This document shows, in pieces, positions 57,560 through 64,000 of a stretch of DNA of 64,000 nt. Position numbers and translations under genes: made by a program. The notes under the pieces are model-generated. The model saw only the letters and a program-made list of their open reading frames with translations, had not been told where the DNA came from and did no database searches. Within the stretch, counting starts at the first letter, position 1. Every line of letters starts with the position of its first letter. Source of the DNA: Pseudomonas sp. CC6-YY-74 (GTDB taxonomy: Bacteria > Pseudomonadota > Gammaproteobacteria > Pseudomonadales > Pseudomonadaceae); the NCBI RefSeq assembly GCF_002025205.1, contig NZ_CP019947.1, positions 3,882,001-3,946,000 of the forward strand, written 5' to 3'.

Positions 57560-57632
57560 CCAGATGGGCAGGACTTGCAGCGCAGCCATAACAGTTTCAG
57601 GATGACTGATCCTACCTACAGGAGGTCGCACG

Positions 57633-58088
57633 ATGGCCGTTCGCATTCCCGCCGAGATCCGTCCCGTCAGCGCCGCCGACCAGGCGACCTGGTTACCCCT
57701 GTGGCAGCGCTATCAGCGCTTCTACATGACCGAGATTCCCGCTGCCACCAGTGACGTCACCTGGCAGCGCTTTCTCGATCCGGCCGAGCCGATGCATGCC
57801 GCCCTGGCCTGGCACGAAGACAAGGCCATCGGCCTGGTGCACTGGATCTACCACCGCTCGACCTGGACCGTTGGCGACTACTGCTACCTGCAGGATCTGT
57901 TCATCGCCAAGGACGTGCGCAGCAGTGGCGTCGGCCGCCAGCTGATCGAACACGTCTACGACCAGGCCCGTCAGGCCGACTGCGCGCGGGTGCACTGGCT
58001 GACCCACGACAGCAACAGCAAGGCCATGCTGCTGTACGAACGGGTCGCCGAGCGCTCGGGCTTCTTGCAGTTCCGCAAGCTGTTGTAG
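57633..58088 (+). CDS. GNAT acetyltransferase
   Basis: 151 residues, with AGGAGG in front of the ATG. GNAT core: CYLQDLFIAKDVRSSGVGRQLIEHVYDQA contains the acetyl-CoA loop (RSSGVG), followed by VHWLTHDSNSKAMLLYERVAERSGF. Substrate unknown. It is the last plus-strand gene before the converging glutaminase. Confidence 0.9.
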   Translation: MAVRIPAEIRPVSAADQATWLPLWQRYQRFYMTEIPAATSDVTWQRFLDPAEPMHAALAWHEDKAIGLVHWIYHRSTWTVGDYCYLQDLFIAKDVRSSGVGRQLIEHVYDQARQADCARVHWLTHDSNSKAMLLYERVAERSGFLQFRKLL

Positions 58089-58111
58089 CCTACATCCACC
58101 GGCGCTGCGCG

Positions 58112-59020
58112 CTAGAACACCGACCAGCCGATCCGCTCGCTGAGCAGCTCCAGCGCCGCCATGCCGACCAGGGAGTTGCCGGCGGCGTTCAGTTCCGGTG
58201 ACCAGACGCAGACGCTGAAACGCCCCGGCACCACCGCGACTATGCCGCCGCCGACCCCGCTCTTGCCCGGCAGGCCGACTCGGTAGGCGAAATTGCCGGC
58301 CTCGTCGTACAGGCCGCTGGTGGCCATGATGGCGTTGACCTGCTTGGTCTGCCGCGGCGTGAGGATCTGCTCGCCGCTGTGTAGGCAAAAACCATCGTTG
58401 GCCAGAAAGCAGAAGGCGCGGGCCAGGTCGACGCAGCTCATGCGCAAGGCGCAGTAACTGAAGTAGTTGCGCAACACCGTCTCGACATCGTTATGGAAGT
58501 TGCCGAAAGACTGCATCAGATAGGCCGCGGCGGCGTTGCGCGCGCGATGCTGGTATTCCGAATCGGCGACCCGGTTATCCACCGCTATCTTGGGGTTGCC
58601 GGCCAGGCGGCGGACGAAATCGCGCATCGACACCACCGGCGTGGCAAAGCGCGATTGGTTGATGTCGCAGATCACCAGCGCACCGGCGTTGATGAACGGG
58701 TTGCGCGGCCGGCCGCGCTCGAACTCCAACTGCACCAGCGAATTGAACGGCTGCCCGGACGGCTCGTGGCCCAAACGCTGCCAAATCTCCTCGCCGGAGT
58801 GACCGATGGCCTGCACCAGGCTGAACACCTTGGAGATGCTCTGCACGGAAAACGCCGTATGCGCAGCGCCGGCGCTGAACAACTCGCCCTCGTTGCTGTA
58901 CACCGCGATGCCCAGCTGGTTGCCCGACACATCGCCCAGCGCCGGAATGTAATCGGCCACCTTGCCCTGACCGATCAGCGGGCGGACTTGATCGAGGATT
59001 TCGTTCAACAGCGCTTGCAT
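58112..59020 (-). CDS. glsA: Glutaminase (GlsA/GlsB, serine-dependent type)
   Basis: 302 residues, the usual size. Beta-lactamase-like fold with catalytic Ser61-x-x-Lys64 (VQSISKVFSL), then NPFINAGALV, SEYQHRARNAAAAYLM, and the C-terminal GLPGKSGVGGGIVAVVPG. It hydrolyses glutamine to glutamate and ammonia in the cytoplasm. Divergent from the TAXI binding-protein gene. Confidence 0.95.
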   Translation of the reverse strand: MQALLNEILDQVRPLIGQGKVADYIPALGDVSGNQLGIAVYSNEGELFSAGAAHTAFSVQSISKVFSLVQAIGHSGEEIWQRLGHEPSGQPFNSLVQLEFERGRPRNPFINAGALVICDINQSRFATPVVSMRDFVRRLAGNPKIAVDNRVADSEYQHRARNAAAAYLMQSFGNFHNDVETVLRNYFSYCALRMSCVDLARAFCFLANDGFCLHSGEQILTPRQTKQVNAIMATSGLYDEAGNFAYRVGLPGKSGVGGGIVAVVPGRFSVCVWSPELNAAGNSLVGMAALELLSERIGWSVF

Positions 59021-59534
59021 GCTCAGACTCGCCGCAATGCCCGAGCAAACCTCGGACGATCTTTCCTAGACGCCAGGCGGCTATCACTGATCACACGGCA
59101 CTGCTCCCGGAGTGCACCCGGGTTTACCCAGGCTGCGGCTGATGGCGTCGGCGGATTTACGCTTATTGTTGTGCGCCGATAGGCATGATTCCGCCCATTG
59201 CGCCCGCGGATATTCGGCCAACGTGCTCTAAACCGGGCATTTCAACCCTTGGCACGGCATCTGCTATAGCTCTGCTACGCCATACGCGTTGTTTGCGTCG
59301 GCGATTATAAGAAAGACCAGAGGTGTGCTTATGAACTGCCGTACGTCCCCCGCGAGCCTGTCTCGCCCAGCTCCGCTATGCCGCCTCTCGCGTGCCAGGC
59401 CCCGGCCGGGTGCGGGCATTCGCCACTTTCGCCCATTCTGATCGGCCCCCGACCTGCATCTCCGCTGCGGCGGCCATGCATCGTCTACAGTAAAAAAACG
59501 CTGCATAAAGCCATAACAACGACGGAGATACTCC
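59021..59534. other. Divergent intergenic region, glutaminase / TAXI transporter
   Basis: 514 bases without a convincing gene; short frames here lack Pseudomonas codon bias. It contains a strong sigma-54 promoter match at 59249-59265, and GGAG immediately before the TAXI start codon. Confidence 0.5.
59249..59265 (+). promoter_or_regulatory. Sigma-54 (-24/-12) promoter for the TAXI operon
   Basis: TTGGCACG-GCAT-CTGCT. The -24 element is a full consensus TTGGCACG and the -12 CTGCT keeps the essential GC at the correct spacing (four bases between TTGGCACG and the TTGCT-equivalent). It would start transcription near 59,276, about 260 bases before the binding-protein start. Confidence 0.7.
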
Positions 59535-60488
59535 ATGCGATTGACCAAGCGTTTCAGCCTGCTCGCTGCTGCCGCAGCCCTGACGGCCAGCACTGCGGCA
59601 TTTGCCGCGCCGACCTTCATCAACATCCTCACCGGCGGCACCAGCGGGGTCTACTACCCGATCGGGGTGGCCCTGTCGCAGCTCTACAGCAACGGTATCG
59701 ACGACGCGAAAACCTCGGTGCAGGCCACCAAGGCCTCGGTGGAAAACCTCAACCTGCTGCAGAGCGGCCGTGGCGAACTGGCCCTGGCCCTGGGTGACTC
59801 GGTCGCCGATGCCTGGAATGGCGTGGAAGATGCCGGCTTCAAAACCCCGCTGAAAAAGCTCCGCGCGATTGCCGGCACCTACCCGAACTACATCCAGATC
59901 GTCGCCAACAAGGAGTCCGGCATCGCCAACCTGGCTGACCTCAAAGGCAAGCGCATCTCGGTCGGCGCGCCGAAGTCCGGCACCGAACTGAATGCTCGGG
60001 CGATCTTCGCCGCGGCGGGTCTGAGCTATGACGACATGGCCAAGGTCGAGTTCCTGCCATACGCCGAGTCGGTCGAGCTGATCAAGAATCGTCAGCTGGA
60101 TGCCACCCTGCAATCCTCGGGGCTGGGCATGGCGGCGATCCGCGATTTGGCCGCCACCTTGCCGATCAATTTCGTCGCCATTCCGGCCGACGTGACCACC
60201 AAGATCGGCAATGCGGCCTATCAGCCAGCCGTGATTCCAGCCGGCACCTACGACGGTCAGGATGTCGACATCGCGACAGTGGCGATCAAGAACATCCTGG
60301 TCAGCCATGAAGACGTGTCCGAGGAAATGGCCTACCAGATGACCAAGCTGATGTTCGACAACCTCGAGCGTCTGGGCAACGCCCATTCTGCGGCCAAGGA
60401 CATCAAGCTGGACGGCGCGGCGAAGAACCTGCCGATCCCGCTGCATCCGGGTGCCGAGCGCTTCTACAAGGAAGTCGGCGCGCTGTAA
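59535..60488 (+). CDS. TAXI-family TRAP transporter binding protein
   Basis: 317 residues with a signal peptide (cleavage near AFAAP, residue 25). The mature start FINILTGGTSGVYYPIGVALSQLY is the TAXI signature; ATKASVENLNLLQSGRGELALALGD and GAPKSGTELNARAIF follow. Relatives bind glutamate or glutamine among other ligands. The permease follows 234 bases downstream. The sigma-54 promoter and the glutaminase next door suggest nitrogen-linked control and an acidic amino acid ligand, by inference. Confidence 0.93.
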   Translation: MRLTKRFSLLAAAAALTASTAAFAAPTFINILTGGTSGVYYPIGVALSQLYSNGIDDAKTSVQATKASVENLNLLQSGRGELALALGDSVADAWNGVEDAGFKTPLKKLRAIAGTYPNYIQIVANKESGIANLADLKGKRISVGAPKSGTELNARAIFAAAGLSYDDMAKVEFLPYAESVELIKNRQLDATLQSSGLGMAAIRDLAATLPINFVAIPADVTTKIGNAAYQPAVIPAGTYDGQDVDIATVAIKNILVSHEDVSEEMAYQMTKLMFDNLERLGNAHSAAKDIKLDGAAKNLPIPLHPGAERFYKEVGAL

Positions 60489-60526
60489 AAAACGCGGGTG
60501 GGTTGGGGCTCGCACAGACTGAGCCC

Positions 60527-60603
60527 GTAGGATGGGTTGAGCGAAGCGATACCCATGGCCACGGCCCGATGGGTTACGCCGCTGCGCGGCTAACCCATCC
60601 TAC
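60527..60603. repeat. REP-like palindrome between TAXI genes
   Basis: GTAGGATGGGTT (from 60527) pairs with AACCCATCCTAC (to 60603), with inner CGATGGGTT and ACCCATGG words. It could lower downstream expression relative to the binding protein, a common arrangement in transporter operons. Similar words occur at 47,500-47,610. Confidence 0.65.
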
Positions 60604-60722
60604 CCTGCCACCCATGCGCCATCCTGCAAGTAGAGCTGCGAATAAAACCAGCGTGCTGAGTACGGCAGGTTTTATTGGCGACTCTTGCGCCTTATCGACG
60701 TTGCAATGAGGGCATAAGCTCC

Positions 60723-62745
<2,023 letters not shown>

Positions 62746-62749
<4 letters not shown>

Positions 62750-63165
62750 TCGGATTGTGCATGGGCCTGGCCGGAGCGGTCTGGGCCGAGCTGCCGGTTG
62801 TCGAGTTCACCTTGGCCTGGCGGCACACCATCGAGAAAATTCGCTGGGAAGAAGATTACCGCGTGACCGCCGAGGGCTTGCTGCTCGGCGAGGCGCGGGT
62901 CAAGGGTTCTGGTGCTGGCATGGAAATTCCTGCCGATGCCGAACTGCGTGAGGGCAGCTGGCATTACCAACGCCAGCTAGCGCCCCTGCAACCACTGCGC
63001 TTGGGGCGAACCCCCGAGGCAGGGGATTACCAACTGTGTTTCAACCAGCGTTGTCGCTCCATGGGCGACTGGCTCGGCCCGCCACAAGCGACCCAGCCGG
63101 CGGTGGAACTCTGGAGCTGTGAGCTCGGCTCCCCCCTATCGGTCAACGATGCGGGTAACGGCTAA
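62746..63165 (+). CDS. DUF1850 protein of the TAXI operon
   Basis: 139 residues from GTG 62746, overlapping the permease stop (GTGA). A short signal-like N-terminus (GLCMGLAGAVWA) precedes FTLAWRHTIEKIRWEEDYRV, the DUF1850 hallmark (HSVEK.PW.E.Y). The family is regularly found after TAXI fused permeases, which strengthens the call. Its role is unknown; a periplasmic or membrane-attached accessory is likely. Confidence 0.88.
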
Positions 63166-63213
63166 CGCCGTTGTCGCTCCCAGCGTCACAAGCGCTGGCG
63201 GCAAGAAGAGGAG

Positions 63214-63247
63214 AACCCCCATTTGGCTTTGCCAGTGGGGGTTTTGT
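63214..63247 (+). terminator. Rho-independent terminator after DUF1850 gene
   Basis: AACCCCCA (63214-63221) pairs with TGGGGGTT (63236-63243), followed by TTG and T-rich bases. It closes the TAXI operon. Confidence 0.8.
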
Positions 63248-63288
63248 TCGTCTAGCCTCGGCCACTATCAAGCAAGGATTTTCCGCCG

Positions 63289-63780
63289 ATGAGTACCTTG
63301 ACCTATTACCTGGAAATGCACAGCCCCGAGCAGCTGCGGCCCAAGCCGCTGCCTGCGGAGCTGCACATCGTCGAATGCCGGATCAAGCAGTTCCAGTTCA
63401 ACCGTTTTCTCTATCAGCTGGTCGGTGAGCCCTGGGCCTGGACGGACAAGCTGAACTGGAGCGATGCCCAGTGGCGGGCATTGGTCGAGCAAGCCAATCA
63501 CCGCACCTGGGTGGCCTATCACCAGGGCGCAATCGCCGGCTACTACGAGTTATTGCGCGATGCCGAGGGCGCTGTGGAGATTCTCTATTTCGGCCTGGCC
63601 GAGGCATTTTTCGGCCAGGGTTTCGGCGGCCCGTTGCTGAGCCATGCGCTGCAAGCGGCCTGGCTCTGGCCGGATACAACGCGCGTCTGGGTCCATACCT
63701 GCAGCCTCGATCACCCCAGCGCCCTGGCCAATTACCGGGCGCGCGGCCTGCAGCTCTATCGCGAAGACGTGACCCTCTAG
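63289..63780 (+). CDS. GNAT acetyltransferase
   Basis: 163 residues. ILYFGLAEAFFGQGFGGPLLSHALQAAW holds the acetyl-CoA loop (GQGFGG), followed by VWVHTCSLDHPSALANYRARGL. The N-terminal half (PAELHIVECRIKQFQFNRFLYQLVG) belongs to a specific subgroup common in Pseudomonas. Substrate unknown. Stands alone after the TAXI terminator. Confidence 0.88.
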   Translation: MSTLTYYLEMHSPEQLRPKPLPAELHIVECRIKQFQFNRFLYQLVGEPWAWTDKLNWSDAQWRALVEQANHRTWVAYHQGAIAGYYELLRDAEGAVEILYFGLAEAFFGQGFGGPLLSHALQAAWLWPDTTRVWVHTCSLDHPSALANYRARGLQLYREDVTL

Positions 63781-63898
63781 GCTGCGGTCGGCTGAGCGCG
63801 CGATCAACCCCGCAAAGTGCGCTTGTTTTCATCAGCGCAGGCCTGCGTCGCCAACTCAGCCTACGCTTGCAGGGTCGATGAATCGTTGGAGTCTGGCC

Positions 63899-64000
63899 AT
63901 GCGCATCTCAGTACTAAAAAGCCTGTCCTTGGCCCTGTGCCTATTGCCCGCGCTGGCCACGGCGCAGGAGATCCAGCCCGGTCTGTGGGAAATCAGCTCG
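63899..64000 (+). CDS. DUF3617-type exported protein, 3'-truncated by window edge
   Basis: Only 34 codons are visible from ATG 63899: a signal peptide (cleavage near ATA-QE) and then EIQPGLWEISS, which is the opening of DUF3617 proteins. The rest lies outside the window. Function of the family is unknown. Confidence 0.7.
   Translation, partial: MRISVLKSLSLALCLLPALATAQEIQPGLWEISS

Noticed and set aside
59264..59641. Minus-strand frame of 125 codons overlapping the TAXI gene start
   Set aside because: Overlaps the sigma-54 promoter and the TAXI signal peptide region; composition not coding-like.

Overview
The window is high-GC DNA that looks like a Pseudomonas chromosome. The gene pairings support this: a type VI secretion (T6SS) cluster in the order of P. 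aeruginosa HSI-II, purE-purK, an acetylpolyamine amidohydrolase next to a polyamine-binding protein, a LysR regulator next to aspA, an AGCS transporter, asparaginase, and a TAXI-type TRAP transporter with its DUF1850 partner. I see no rRNA, tRNA, CRISPR array or complete insertion sequence. The species is not determined.

Bases 1-1,531 hold three small unrecognised genes, the first cut by the window edge. Bases 1,603-22,576 are a T6SS cluster: tssF, tssG, tssH/clpV, a sigma-54 activator, a VgrG fused to a DUF2235 lipase, two candidate lipoprotein immunity genes, a tiny lipoprotein, an FHA protein, tssJ, tssK, tssL, tssM, a PP2C phosphatase and a Ser/Thr kinase. Genes for TssA, TssB, TssC, TssE and Hcp are not in the window. 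Bases 22,618-30,393 are an effector tail: a second vgrG broken by two 1-base deletions, an M23-like/EF-hand/GH19 cell-wall effector, two exported candidate immunity proteins (one LprI-like), an inverted repeat, an effector 3' remnant and a Tli4-like immunity gene. Base composition falls sharply around 26,500-29,000, as expected for exchanged cargo.

Bases 30,400-34,000 hold minus-strand housekeeping genes (a DUF3299 pair, a GlsB/YeaQ-type membrane protein, purK, purE). Bases 34,479-37,865 form a polyamine-related block (AraC regulator, acetylpolyamine amidohydrolase, polyamine-binding protein). Bases 37,992-42,004 carry a divergent LysR/YeiH pair, a TauE fragment and an MFS transporter. Bases 42,300-46,349 are a carnitine/gamma-butyrobetaine locus in which a LysR promoter region has been duplicated and one copy of the LysR gene reduced to a stub. 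Then follow a LysR/aspA pair, an MscS-type channel, a divergent MocR/PaiB pair, acetyltransferases and an XRE regulator.

Bases 54,991-63,165 are rich in amino-acid genes: an AGCS symporter, asparaginase, glutaminase and a TAXI TRAP system whose permease is frameshifted. A good sigma-54 promoter lies upstream of the TAXI binding protein. The window ends in a DUF3617 gene.

Main points: two T6SS effector-immunity modules and a third decayed one; a palindrome inserted at the tssF/tssG joint that now supplies tssG's start codon; a dispersed repeat family with 13-bp terminal inverted repeats; and a duplicated operator block upstream of both the carnitine/betaine-binding protein and the gamma-butyrobetaine hydroxylase. 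All three frameshifts in the window are single-base losses in short G or C runs, so sequencing error is a live explanation.
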